From NCBI RefSeq assembly GCF_002019795.1, contig NZ_KV917381.1, positions 4,124,068 to 4,188,067 on the forward strand: a stretch of DNA of 64,000 nt, read 5' to 3'. Below the pieces are notes generated by a model that had not been told where the DNA came from, ran no database searches, and saw only the letters and a list, made by a program, of their open reading frames with translations. The stretch is from Bacillus alkalicellulosilyticus (GTDB lineage Bacteria > Bacillota > Bacilli > Bacillales > Bacillaceae_F). Below, piece by piece: positions 18,134 through 26,112 of the stretch (position 1 is the first letter of the stretch; the number at the start of each line of letters is the position of its first letter). Position numbers and translations under genes: made by a program.

Positions 18134-18874
18134 CTAGTTGCTATTGTGAATTGCAGTTTCCCATACTTCATATCCTTCACCCAATAAATGTAAACCGTCA
18201 TTAGTAAAGCGTTCATTCAATAAATTTTTATCATCTGACATTTTACTATAGAGGTCTATGTAATTCACACCATATTCCACTGTTAACTTTTCTAATATAA
18301 CATTTAACTCTTGTATCTCTTCAGGAGTTGTATTTAGTTTGTAAGATACATGATTTATCGGTAAGATACTTTGTATAAAAATTTGGGAGTTCGGCGAATC
18401 TTCTTGGATCCTTTCAATAATCTCTCTCATGTTATTCACATAATTCTTTTTACTGACGCTCCTTAGAAGGTCATTTATTCCAATCATAATATATATTTTT
18501 TCCGCATTATGTCTAGTAATATCGTCTATTCTGTATAGAAGACCTTTTGAGTCATCTCCTCTAACTCCTCTATTTAATACTACTTGTCTCGGAAACCATT
18601 CATTAACTTCTCCATAATCAGTAATGCTATCGCCCGCAAAAATGATATCAACTTCTTCATGTACTTTGGATTCAAATATATCTTTCCTTTGAATAAAGTG
18701 TTTTGAGAAATCCTGTGAAGGTGTCCTCTCAATAACTTGGTCATAAAAATTCCAGATACCTCCTACTTTATAAATCATAATGAAGGCACCCAGGATTAAT
18801 AATGCATTGATAGATAATGACATAAATAATAACGACTTGAGTTTTTTCATATTTCCTTTACTAAACATCGGCAT
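18134..18874 (-). CDS. GDSL/SGNH-family acylhydrolase, membrane-anchored
   Basis: This is a secreted or anchored esterase that probably removes or edits acyl groups. A signal-anchor (about residues 10-34) precedes a classical GDSL domain: block I IIFAGDSITDYG (Ser near residue 81), block II NRGVRGD, block III IMIGINDLL (Gly/Asn) and block V DGLHLLGEGY (Asp/His). All four SGNH residues are present. It is first in the three-gene O-acetylation cassette, 183 bases ahead of the MBOAT start. The start could be ATG 18874 (AGGA 5 bases upstream) or ATG 18850; both leave the anchor intact. Confidence 0.88.
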   Translation of the reverse strand: MPMFSKGNMKKLKSLLFMSLSINALLILGAFIMIYKVGGIWNFYDQVIERTPSQDFSKHFIQRKDIFESKVHEEVDIIFAGDSITDYGEVNEWFPRQVVLNRGVRGDDSKGLLYRIDDITRHNAEKIYIMIGINDLLRSVSKKNYVNNMREIIERIQEDSPNSQIFIQSILPINHVSYKLNTTPEEIQELNVILEKLTVEYGVNYIDLYSKMSDDKNLLNERFTNDGLHLLGEGYEVWETAIHNSN

Positions 18875-18991
18875 ATGTTTCCTGTTCTATTGTTTTTTAT
18901 CCCAATATTATTTTACCCCAATTTCCCCATGCTATTATGTACTTTTGGATACAATGTTTGTGATTGGTTTATTGTATTTAGATTGATTATT

Positions 18992-19019
18992 ATAAAAAGC
19001 TCCCGCTATAGCGGGAGCT
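18992..19019 (-). terminator. Terminator between the riboswitch gene and the acetylation cassette
   Basis: On the minus strand AAAGCTCCCG and CGGGAGCTTT form the stem, followed by TTTTTATAAT. It overlaps the stop codon of the 52-residue gene. Read-through here would extend the riboswitch transcript into the cassette. Confidence 0.85.
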
Positions 19020-19074
19020 TTGTTTTATTAAATTTAACCATCAATAGTTGTTCTTGGTGATAGTAAGCTTTTTG
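18996..19074. repeat. Direct repeat copy B: 3' end of the intact 52-residue protein gene
   Basis: This is the partner of 15150-15228, identical at 78 of 79 positions and in the same orientation. Here the gene 5' end and its riboswitch leader are present, so this is probably the original copy. Confidence 0.95.
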
Positions 19075-19164
19075 AAAATGCTTTCCTTTTTCACCTTGCG
19101 AACGACTTTGACGATAAAAATACATATGTACTTCAATGCATAAAGAATGCCATAGCAACTTCAT
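19006..19164 (-). CDS. 52-residue protein controlled by a c-di-GMP riboswitch
   Basis: This is a small basic protein rich in Lys, Gln, His and Tyr, starting MKLLWHSLCIEVHMYFY and ending KFNKTKLPL. It has no signal peptide and no clear membrane helix. ATG at 19164 follows GGAGG with a 7-base gap. The frame is open for 24 more codons upstream, but that part is leader RNA. The leader (19218-19305) is a c-di-GMP-I aptamer, so the product should belong to the c-di-GMP regulon, for example a surface, motility or matrix function. The family is unknown to me. The last 22 codons are duplicated at 15150-15228. Confidence 0.75.
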   Translation of the reverse strand: MKLLWHSLCIEVHMYFYRQSRSQGEKGKHFQKAYYHQEQLLMVKFNKTKLPL

Positions 19165-19217
19165 CACATAACCTCCAACTACATTATCAATCCACAAAGC
19201 AATCGACGAAGGTTTTT

Positions 19218-19305
19218 TTGAGTAACTGGCTGGCATATCTTTTTTTTGACGTAGCCCCTATAGTTTTGCGTCCCCATTTTTCAATGAGTTTGCCCTTACT
19301 TCGAT
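19218..19305 (-). promoter_or_regulatory. Cyclic-di-GMP-I (GEMM-I) riboswitch
   Basis: Read on the minus strand, the leader has the diagnostic core AGGGCAAAC, then a stem CTCATT/AATGGG closed by GAAA, then GGGACGCAAA and CTATAGGGGCTACGTC. An A8 loop and GATATGCCAGCCAG follow. AGTAA near the 5' end pairs with TTACT at the 3' end (P1). This order matches the class I c-di-GMP aptamer, including the GNRA loop and its receptor helix. Downstream, AACCTTC (19208-19214) can pair with GGAGGTT (19170-19176), which contains the ribosome site of the 52-residue gene. That suggests translational control. Confidence 0.87.
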
Positions 19306-19503
19306 CTATGTGATCATGTGAAATTATTTTATTTTAAAACAAAACTAATATCATGAGTATATAGTCCTATTTTTCTGCCGAAAGAAGTCGAACGTAGTCA
19401 TTATATAGGTTTTTAATATAAAAGTTTTAGGTACTCGGAATCTTTAGTAAATTCCTAGAATGTTGTGACGTGAATGGGGACCGGTTATTTGCTCTATGTT
19501 TCG

Positions 19504-19662
19504 TTATACACTCACTTTTCCTTTGAGGTAGGGTCTCATTTTTTCTGATAATTCCTGAATTAATGTTTTCGCGTCGAGGTTTGGGTCTTGCTGCGCTCTC
19601 TGATGAGCCGATTGAAGGATAATAAGCAGCTCTTCCTGAGAAAGATTTGATTTTTCTATCAT
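19504..19662 (-). CDS. 52-residue small soluble protein, unknown function
   Basis: This small gene lies upstream of the riboswitch, in the same direction. ATG at 19662 follows AGGAGAACAT, a near-ideal site. The product starts MIEKSNLSQEELLIILQSAH and continues with AQQDPNLDAKTLIQELSEKM; it is acidic and predicted helical. The stop is at 19504. Another frame over the same stretch is open longer but lacks this site and has random composition. I do not recognise the family. Confidence 0.7.
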   Translation of the reverse strand: MIEKSNLSQEELLIILQSAHQRAQQDPNLDAKTLIQELSEKMRPYLKGKVSV

Positions 19663-19773
19663 ATGTTCTCCTCATAATATAAAAAATAGAATTAATTAAT
19701 AAGTATAGTCTTAATATACTACAATACTAGTAGAAGATTCAATAGAAAGGAGAATTTTCCATAGGGGTGGTTC

Positions 19774-19814
19774 GTGTCTATTCGGGTGGTGCCAGGCACC
19801 ACCCGAATAGACAC
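19774..19814. repeat. Palindromic repeat copy 1
   Basis: The core is TCGGGTGGTGCC, A, GGCACCACCCGA. The flanks GTGTCTAT and ATAGACAC extend it to a perfect 41-bp palindrome. It lies just after the DUF6933/pRiA4b gene. Confidence 0.95.
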
Positions 19815-19816
19815 TA

Positions 19817-20938
19817 CTATCTAAAAGTTGCCTTGAGTCTTCTATTTACGGTTTCAAGGTCGAATTTTTGATACCCTTGCTGTTCCCCCCAATTAGTCAT
19901 GTTCTTAAACTCTGGGTGGGTTTGGTCAGAAATGATTCCAAGGAACCGCTCAAATCCGTACTCTCCTCCTACATCTTCCGGCGGTGCATCTCCACTCCCC
20001 GCAAGGCATACAGAATAATTCCCATTAAAGTCTTCAATCTCATGTTCAATAATGATTGTATGCTCCCAACCGTCTCCAAAATCATAATTGTATTGCAACT
20101 TCGCAGGAAGGTAATCTGAAAGCTTACACTCTTTCTCTAGCTTCATTGGGGTCCCATTACCATAGCTAAATGCTTCTTCATGACTAACAATGTGAAGCAC
20201 AGGAGGTACTTTGTTGGAATGGAGCCTTACCACTTTAGAGTTTTTGTGTTGTATCTCTTGATAAACATAGAACTCATGTAAATGCCAATTCTTCCAGTCA
20301 AAGACTTCTTGCAACGTCTCATGTAACTGTTCGAAGGTGAAGTTAACTGGAACAACCAACCGACGCCACACCTCATGATTGTCAAGGTTTAACGTTACAG
20401 TCATCTCCACTGCCCTCGATTGAATCACTGGGCCGTCTGTTAAAACTTCCAAAGTCTTATACAATTCTTCATTCGGATTTACATAGCTATTCTTCCCATT
20501 TCCAAATAACATGCGGCTTGCCTTCATACTCATTGCTGGCTGAATAACCGCATTGGTTTCTATAAAGTCTTCCCTTATCAATGCTGCTTCACACGCTTTA
20601 TTTAACCTTGCCACACTCGTTTTATCTTTTGTTTTTGTAATAATAACCTCACTATTCAGTTGTAAATACTTTTCAATTACACTATCTTCAATACTCTCTG
20701 CTGTAAACGTTTCTCGTATAGCTTGTCCAATGAGCTGATTTAGATTTTGAAAATCCTTTGCTTTTAGCCCATAAAGCACAAGTACATACCTATTCAAATC
20801 ATTCATGAACACCAATACTTTTTTCCGGTTCATGATGAGAATATTTGCATGCCAGGAAAATAAAGGGTCTTTTTCTATCTTCTCATTTGGCTTCACCTTA
20901 AGTTCATCTAACAGTTTCTTCGTACATTGGATTAGCAT
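19817..20938 (-). CDS. DUF6933 / plasmid pRiA4b ORF-3-like fusion protein
   Basis: This is a cytosolic protein of two modules. Residues 1-170 resemble DUF6933 (CTKKLLDELKV, PLFSWHANILI, LYGLKAKDF). Residues 180-370 are a pRiA4b ORF-3-like domain, with LDNHEVWRRLVVP, DWKNWHLHEFY, YNYDFGDGWEH and SGDAPPEDVGG. The domain is common on mobile elements but has no proven activity. The start is taken as ATG at 20938 because GAGGGG lies 6 bases upstream; ATG 20944 is too close to that site. The gene is bracketed by palindromic repeat copies 1 and 2, which may mark mobility. Confidence 0.82.
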   Translation of the reverse strand: MLIQCTKKLLDELKVKPNEKIEKDPLFSWHANILIMNRKKVLVFMNDLNRYVLVLYGLKAKDFQNLNQLIGQAIRETFTAESIEDSVIEKYLQLNSEVIITKTKDKTSVARLNKACEAALIREDFIETNAVIQPAMSMKASRMLFGNGKNSYVNPNEELYKTLEVLTDGPVIQSRAVEMTVTLNLDNHEVWRRLVVPVNFTFEQLHETLQEVFDWKNWHLHEFYVYQEIQHKNSKVVRLHSNKVPPVLHIVSHEEAFSYGNGTPMKLEKECKLSDYLPAKLQYNYDFGDGWEHTIIIEHEIEDFNGNYSVCLAGSGDAPPEDVGGEYGFERFLGIISDQTHPEFKNMTNWGEQQGYQKFDLETVNRRLKATFR

Positions 20939-20980
20939 AAGCATCCCCTCACTAACATATTGCCACCATTATACCACTCA

Positions 20981-21019
20981 TTTCGGGTCGGGTAGTGCCA
21001 GGCACCACCCGACCCGAAA
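20981..21019. repeat. Palindromic repeat copy 2
   Basis: The flanks TTTCGGG and CCCGAAA extend the core, with one mismatch in the left arm (GGTAGTGCC). It lies between the start of the DUF6933 gene and the end of the lipoprotein gene. Confidence 0.93.
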
Positions 21020-21033
21020 CCACACGAACGAAC

Positions 21034-22119
21034 CTACTCCACAAAGCTTGCAATGACTACGATGACATTTGTATAGCCACCACCTACATTTGGAAAGCCA
21101 GAGTGTATGGTTGGAACTCCTATAAATTCCACGTAATCTTCTGCAAAGATATCATCGAGTACACCAGGATAGATAACATCAAATACCCCATAATCTGTAT
21201 AAACCAACACTTCCGTAAAGTAGCTATCAATTTCTGCTACGTATTCTTCGTAAATCTCTATTACATACCCATCACTGTAAAATAAAGAAGATGTATAGTT
21301 GCTTAAACTCTTAGATATATGGCGGTAGTCAACATCAAAGTTAATTAAGTCTACATTCTCTTCCAACGTGCTTTCGGTTGCGGGGAATAAGTGGAGATGA
21401 TTTGAAATGAATTGGTATGTGTCATCTGGTAACGGTTGACCAGGGTAGTTACCGAAATCTTCGTCCATAAAAGGAATAATCAATTGAAAGTAGTCTGCCA
21501 CTGTTGCATCATCAGTTGGTAGCGTGCTTGTCACTTCTGCAGGTTGTTCATTTAAAAAAGTAGCGTCTAACACTTGTGTCTCAAAGATTTTCCATTCTCC
21601 ATCCTCTAACCTCAATACGTGAATACCCTCAATGACATTATCGTTAAATTCCGGGCCCTCAATTTTCACCGTAGTTTGAACGAATCGGACTTCCGCAACA
21701 TTCCCTGAAATACGAACGACTTCAACTTCATCTATACTATAATCCAGTATATACGTAGCAAATAACTCTAACATAGTAGTCTCAGTTGATTCGTACAATG
21801 GCGAACGACTATGAATTGTGCCCATATATAGCTCAATGTCCTCGATTTTTGCGGCCATTGCATTTTTTTCAATAACTTCTATAATTTGTTCTTCATCAGT
21901 TAACGGTTCTGGTTCATCAATCGTGCTTTCTTGCTCGACCTCATCTACACCATTATCATCCTCGGGGACTACAATTTCTTCATCTACTTCTTCCTCTACG
22001 ACCTCTTGCTTAACCGGTTCGGTTTCATTTTCCAATTCCACTTCTGACGGCGCCCCTCCACAAGCAGCTACAAATAAAAAGAAAAGCCCCATAACCAAAA
22101 TCCCGTATATTTTTTTCAT
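21034..22119 (-). CDS. Lipoprotein with acidic linker and NTF2-like middle
   Basis: This is an exported lipoprotein. A signal peptide ends in lipobox FVAACGG (Cys near residue 20). An acidic, low-complexity linker (about residues 24-75) follows. The next region (75-170) carries IIEVIEKNAMAAKIEDIELYM and WKIFETQVLDATF, which resembles NTF2/SnoaL-like folds. The C-terminal 170 residues are not recognised. ATG at 22119 has GGAGGT upstream. It is monocistronic, and its role at the cell surface is unknown. Confidence 0.8.
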   Translation of the reverse strand: MKKIYGILVMGLFFLFVAACGGAPSEVELENETEPVKQEVVEEEVDEEIVVPEDDNGVDEVEQESTIDEPEPLTDEEQIIEVIEKNAMAAKIEDIELYMGTIHSRSPLYESTETTMLELFATYILDYSIDEVEVVRISGNVAEVRFVQTTVKIEGPEFNDNVIEGIHVLRLEDGEWKIFETQVLDATFLNEQPAEVTSTLPTDDATVADYFQLIIPFMDEDFGNYPGQPLPDDTYQFISNHLHLFPATESTLEENVDLINFDVDYRHISKSLSNYTSSLFYSDGYVIEIYEEYVAEIDSYFTEVLVYTDYGVFDVIYPGVLDDIFAEDYVEFIGVPTIHSGFPNVGGGYTNVIVVIASFVE

Positions 22120-22596
22120 GTAAGTACCTCCGTGTTGTTATACATTCCTCATCACTATATTACTAGGTGAATGATTGTGTTCTTCTTTCACACATATAAT
22201 ACAAGACTACGCTCGGTCCTTTCGACTTGCACTTGCTTTAGGCTAGTGCAAAATTTTCACTTATTATTGTTCTTTACATGTGAAGTGTATCGGTTTGATT
22301 GAGTTTGCTGCTTTGTAGGAGTAGTTGTTGTGTAACGGTGAATGGCTAGGTTGTTGAGTTGAAGGTTAATGCAGGTTGAATAGTATTCATTTTATTACAC
22401 GGAAAACTAAAAATACCTTAAAAATATGGAATGAGTTTGTACTGCTCGGAAATAATTTTTAGACTTGCTCACATCAAAAAGCCCACCACCAAATGTTCGG
22501 TGATGAGCTAAAGATTTTTCGGGTGGTGCCAGGCACCACCCGAATTTCAGTGTATAATGATTAAAAACTAGTTTCGCAGATGGAGGTTACACATAA
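22120..22596. other. Intergenic region with palindromic repeat
   Basis: These 477 bases lie between divergent genes. They hold a weak hairpin (TTGCACT 22227-22233 with AGTGCAA 22245-22251), a second imperfect hairpin (22479-22511), and palindromic repeat copy 3 just before the YcgL gene. No coding signal with a ribosome site is seen. Confidence 0.5.
22518..22544. repeat. Palindromic repeat copy 3
   Basis: A perfect 27-bp palindrome, TTCGGGTGGTGCC, A, GGCACCACCCGAA. It lies 52 bases before the YcgL-like start, probably in its leader. Confidence 0.95.
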
Positions 22597-23412
22597 ATGA
22601 GAGAGCACATTATAAATGTAATAAAACAAATTGAAGAAGATTATAACATCAAGATATTATTTGCTTGTGAATCTGGAAGTAGAGCATGGGGGTTCCCTTC
22701 GAAAGACAGTGATTATGATGTCCGGTTTATTTATATCCATCAACCAAACTGGTATTTGTCAATTGACCAAAAAAGAGATGTTATCGAAATCCCTGCTAGG
22801 GAATCTATCTCAATTCCAATTGACCCCTTGTTAGACCTAAGCGGGTGGGAATTAACTAAGGCTCTTAAACTATTTAGAAAATCAAACCCCGCGCTTTTAG
22901 AATGGCTTACATCAACTATTGTTTATTACCACTCCTATTCAACATATGATCAAATGAGAGAACTAGACAAAAAGATATTTTCCCCAACATCTTGTTTATA
23001 CCATTATTTAAATATGGCAAAGGGTAATTTTCGCGAATATCTACAAGGAAGCCAAGTGAAAATAAAAAAATACTTTTATGTACTTCGTCCAATCTTAGCT
23101 GCAAAGTGGATTGAAAAATATAATGAAATCCCACCAATAGAATTCCAAGAATTACTTCAAGATATACTGCCCTCTGGAGAAGTAAACGAAGCTGTATCTA
23201 TATTATTAAAACGAAAGATAGCCGGTGAAGAGCTAAATCTAGAAACAAGGGTGGATGTTATAAACGAGTTTCTAAATAAAGAAATTGATCATTTAGAAAC
23301 CTATGCAAAGCAGTTGAACATTGATATACCTGACCCAACGATGGAACTTGACCAATTATTTAGGAACACATTAAAAGAAGTATGGCCGCAAGAACTCGCT
23401 AAACTACTGTGA
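22597..23412 (+). CDS. YcgL-family predicted nucleotidyltransferase (RlaP-like)
   Basis: This is a cytosolic polymerase-beta-like nucleotidyltransferase of the YcgL/RlaP family, which is linked in some bacteria to RNA repair. The substrate is not established. The nucleotidyltransferase motif is FACESGSRAWGFPSKDSDYDVRF (read in part): GSRAWG for the nucleotide loop and DSDYD for two metal-binding Asp. The helical C-terminal part contains YLNMAKGNFREYL and KKYFYVLRPILAAKW. ATG at 22597 follows GGAGGT. At 271 residues it is full length. The next gene follows after a palindromic repeat, probably in one transcript. Confidence 0.85.
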   Translation: MREHIINVIKQIEEDYNIKILFACESGSRAWGFPSKDSDYDVRFIYIHQPNWYLSIDQKRDVIEIPARESISIPIDPLLDLSGWELTKALKLFRKSNPALLEWLTSTIVYYHSYSTYDQMRELDKKIFSPTSCLYHYLNMAKGNFREYLQGSQVKIKKYFYVLRPILAAKWIEKYNEIPPIEFQELLQDILPSGEVNEAVSILLKRKIAGEELNLETRVDVINEFLNKEIDHLETYAKQLNIDIPDPTMELDQLFRNTLKEVWPQELAKLL

Positions 23413-23438
23413 TTCGGGTGGTGCCTGGCACCACCCGA
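23413..23438. repeat. Palindromic repeat copy 4 (between two genes of one transcript)
   Basis: The core has a central T. It starts right after the YcgL stop and ends 2 bases before the GGAGGG site of the next gene, so it is transcribed and could fold in the mRNA. Confidence 0.95.
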
Positions 23439-23450
23439 TTGGAGGGTATG

Positions 23451-24023
23451 ATGAAGAAAAAACTACTTTATTTTGTGATTGTGGCATTACTGTTGGTAAG
23501 TGTCTTCTTATGGAAACAACTTGAAAATGCTCATCAAGTTATTTCCACCTATCAGTCAAAAGAGTCGGATGCTTTTCTTAATACACTATGGAATTTTCAT
23601 AATGATTTATTTCTAGTAAGCGAGAATCTATCTATGTACAACGACGATTTTACAGAACGGGAACAACTCCTATTTCAGGAATCGGTAGACAAGGCAGCGC
23701 GAACACTTCATAGACTAGAAATGTATTTATTTCATAACAGTAATTTTGAAATAATCTATTCTAGAACGCTAAACCTTCCAAAAATCTCAAAAACTCTTCA
23801 AGATATTTCTTCAGGCGATATTAACGATGAGAAAAGCATTCAAGCCATTGCTACCATTCTTTTAGAAGGGGAAGACAGTTTGTCAATCATTACTGAGAAC
23901 GATGTAAGAGTTGAATCGTTCAATGAAAAAAATTTCAGTAGATATATTGATGAATATGAAAAAATCACTAACAAAATCTCTGTGTTTAGCCAATATGTCA
24001 GAAAGCCTACTCACGTAAATTAA
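23451..24023 (+). CDS. Membrane-anchored protein of unknown function
   Basis: This is a 190-residue protein with an N-terminal membrane anchor (KLLYFVIVALLLVSVFLW, residues 4-21). A mostly helical, extracytoplasmic region follows. ATG at 23451 has GGAGGG 5 bases upstream. The upstream frame runs through the palindromic repeat and is not real. It follows the YcgL gene by 38 bases, so it may be co-transcribed. I do not recognise the family. Confidence 0.7.
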   Translation: MKKKLLYFVIVALLLVSVFLWKQLENAHQVISTYQSKESDAFLNTLWNFHNDLFLVSENLSMYNDDFTEREQLLFQESVDKAARTLHRLEMYLFHNSNFEIIYSRTLNLPKISKTLQDISSGDINDEKSIQAIATILLEGEDSLSIITENDVRVESFNEKNFSRYIDEYEKITNKISVFSQYVRKPTHVN

Positions 24024-24112
24024 TAGTTTTGAGATTGACTAATGATTCAATAATCCTTGTTGATGATTTTTCTCATCTGCTTTATTCAACCATTTGATAA
24101 TGAACAGGAAAA

Positions 24113-24156
24113 GAGGGTGGAACCAAAGGCCATAAACAACCTTTTGTTCTCCCCTC
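24113..24156. terminator. Terminator between convergent genes
   Basis: GAGGGTGGAACCAAAGG (24113-24129) pairs with CCTTTTGTTCTCCCCTC (24140-24156), with a few mismatches. Confidence 0.65.
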
Positions 24157-24178
24157 ACTTAAACTTTTAAAAAATATT

Positions 24179-25108
24179 CTATTGTTTTGAAGTCTCCTTA
24201 TCCAAAGAACATTGCTTGTAAAATTCATATCGATTTTTTCCTTTTACCTTTGCAAGATACATCGCAGCATCTGCTTTTTTTAAGATTGTACTCAAGTCGT
24301 TGCTTTCTTCAAAAAAGCGGGAAATTCCGAGGCTTGCTGAAACTTTTACAGGATATTCAAAATTGCTCCAATTTGACAAGTACTTCAGCACCGTAGTTGC
24401 CATTCTTTCCACGTTCTCAGTATCTATCACATTCGGAAAAAGCAGAACAAATTCGTCCCCACCTAATCGTATTGGAAATGGTATCTCTAGCTTTCTAAGT
24501 ATGTTTGCTACCTCTTTTAACACTAGGTCACCTACATCATGGCCGAAAGTATCATTTACACTTTTAAACCCATCCATATCTAGAAGCATCAATGTACCTT
24601 CAGTTGTAATAAAATCAAAATTATCATAAAGGAATCTACGATTATAAAGTTCAGTTAACACATCATACTTCACCTTTTTCTCTAACTCAATAACATACGA
24701 AAATAGCTTCGAGAACCTCTCTAATATTTCAATATCATTTTCTGTAAAGGTAGAAGGTTTCGAGTCAATCGCACAAATCGTCCCAAAAACCTCACCATTT
24801 TTATAGTGAATAGGTACATCTATATAAGAACGAATATGTAACTTTTTCGTAATTGCTAGATTCTCTGTTACCGGATGTAATGTCGCATCATTAATTATTA
24901 TCGACTCAGCGTTTCCAAAGTATATTTGATGACAATATGTTTCTTTTAAAGGAATTGTTTTGTTATCAAAAATTGGAATGTTTACGTCATCATTCGTCGT
25001 CTTAATAACGGTAAATGTTGCCTCCGTTGTTCTACCTAAAAAAAGTATTTTATCTTTAAAAAGCTGGTTTGCTAGTTGTAGTAAATCAGCTGCCGCTTGA
25101 TATGACAT
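24179..25108 (-). CDS. GAF-GGDEF diguanylate cyclase
   Basis: This is predicted to make cyclic di-GMP from two GTP in the cytosol. Residues 1-145 form a GAF-type sensor (HIRSYIDVPIHYKNGEVFGTICAID). Residues 150-305 are a GGDEF domain with LTELYNRRFL, MDGFKSVNDTFGHDVGD and an intact RLGGDEFVLL. No RxxD inhibitory site precedes GGDEF, so product inhibition may be weak. ATG at 25108 has GAGGGG upstream. With the MHYT-GGDEF-EAL protein at 33781 and the riboswitch at 19.2 kb, this gives the window both c-di-GMP enzymes and an effector. Confidence 0.9.
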   Translation of the reverse strand: MSYQAAADLLQLANQLFKDKILFLGRTTEATFTVIKTTNDDVNIPIFDNKTIPLKETYCHQIYFGNAESIIINDATLHPVTENLAITKKLHIRSYIDVPIHYKNGEVFGTICAIDSKPSTFTENDIEILERFSKLFSYVIELEKKVKYDVLTELYNRRFLYDNFDFITTEGTLMLLDMDGFKSVNDTFGHDVGDLVLKEVANILRKLEIPFPIRLGGDEFVLLFPNVIDTENVERMATTVLKYLSNWSNFEYPVKVSASLGISRFFEESNDLSTILKKADAAMYLAKVKGKNRYEFYKQCSLDKETSKQ

Positions 25109-25342
25109 AATACCCCTCACTTAATTACTTTTATATTAAAATATATTATAAATATAGTATACTATATTACACCAATTCGTTCAGCTGAATATTTATGTAT
25201 ACGCCTTACTATCTTAGGAATCTTTAGGTCTTGAGATACTTCTGTCCCTTAGAAGGTTCTGTGATAATAAAAACGAGGAAAAGTTCTTTTTAGGTCTAAT
25301 AACTTTTTCTAGGAAAAAAATTATTGAAAACGGAGTGAGCAT

Positions 25343-26068
25343 ATGAAGGTTCTAGTCCTTGGAGCAAGTGGCGCCACCGGTAAACTAGTTGTCAGACAAT
25401 TAGTGAAAAGACAAATCAACTGTCGAGTACTGATTAGAGAAAGTGCAGTTCTTCCTGATGAGCTACAAGGAAATTCATTTGTAGAAATAGTGGTGGGCAA
25501 TGTAAATGAGTTGTCTGATTTTGAAATGACCAACCTTGTAAGTGGATGTAATGTCATCATCTCTTGTCTTGGTCACAATGTCACTCTTAAAGGAATGTTT
25601 GGAAAGCCTCGTAATCTAGTGCTGGACGCCGTAAAAAGAATAAGTGAGACCATTCATAACAAGGCTAACCCAAAAGTTAAGCTTATACTTATGGGTACAA
25701 CTGGTTATACGAATACTACCGAAGGAGAAAAAAACTCTACGGGTGAAAAATTCGTACATCTTCTGTTACGGTTCCTACCTCCTCATCAAGATAACATCAA
25801 AGCTGCTAATTATTTGATTACTGAAATTGGTGAAAAGACCGAACATATGGAATGGGTAATCGTACGGCCGGATACCTTAGTTAATCATGAAGAAGAGAGT
25901 CCATATGAAGTGTTTCCATCTCCTATTAGAAGTCCCCTGTTTAATGCAGGCAAAACTAGCAGAATCAATGTAAGTCAGTTTATGACTGAACTAGTAACGA
26001 TTGATGAAAGATGGAATGAATGGCGGTATAAAACGCCAGTGCTTTATAACACATCATCATTGACATAG
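25343..26068 (+). CDS. NAD(P)-binding SDR-like protein (NmrA type)
   Basis: This is an atypical short-chain dehydrogenase or NmrA-like Rossmann protein, possibly an oxidoreductase or redox sensor. The N-terminal VLVLGASGATGKLVVRQLVK is the dinucleotide-binding loop (GxxGxxG). NVIISCLGHN and LILMGTTGYTN follow, then WVIVRPDTLV at the C-terminal substrate region. The YxxxK pair is absent, as in NmrA relatives. ATG at 25343 follows GGAGTGAG. It is a single gene ending at a strong terminator; the substrate is unknown. Confidence 0.82.
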   Translation: MKVLVLGASGATGKLVVRQLVKRQINCRVLIRESAVLPDELQGNSFVEIVVGNVNELSDFEMTNLVSGCNVIISCLGHNVTLKGMFGKPRNLVLDAVKRISETIHNKANPKVKLILMGTTGYTNTTEGEKNSTGEKFVHLLLRFLPPHQDNIKAANYLITEIGEKTEHMEWVIVRPDTLVNHEEESPYEVFPSPIRSPLFNAGKTSRINVSQFMTELVTIDERWNEWRYKTPVLYNTSSLT

Positions 26069-26112
26069 ACACAAATATCTTACATTTGCAGTTAGTTCCG
26101 ACATTCAAAAAG

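Noticed and set aside
15150-19074. The 79-bp repeats as IS or transposon ends
   Set aside because: They are direct, contain coding sequence and a terminator, and no transposase or integrase lies between them.
19427-19675. 82-codon minus-strand open frame
   Set aside because: The ribosome site matches a different frame (19504-19662) that gives sensible protein; this one is Arg/Ser/Pro-rich noise.
24108-24156. T-box-like string AGGGTGGAACC
   Set aside because: It lacks the CGCG end of the T-box, has no upstream specifier or AG-bulge stem, and sits between convergent gene ends where a plain terminator fits.
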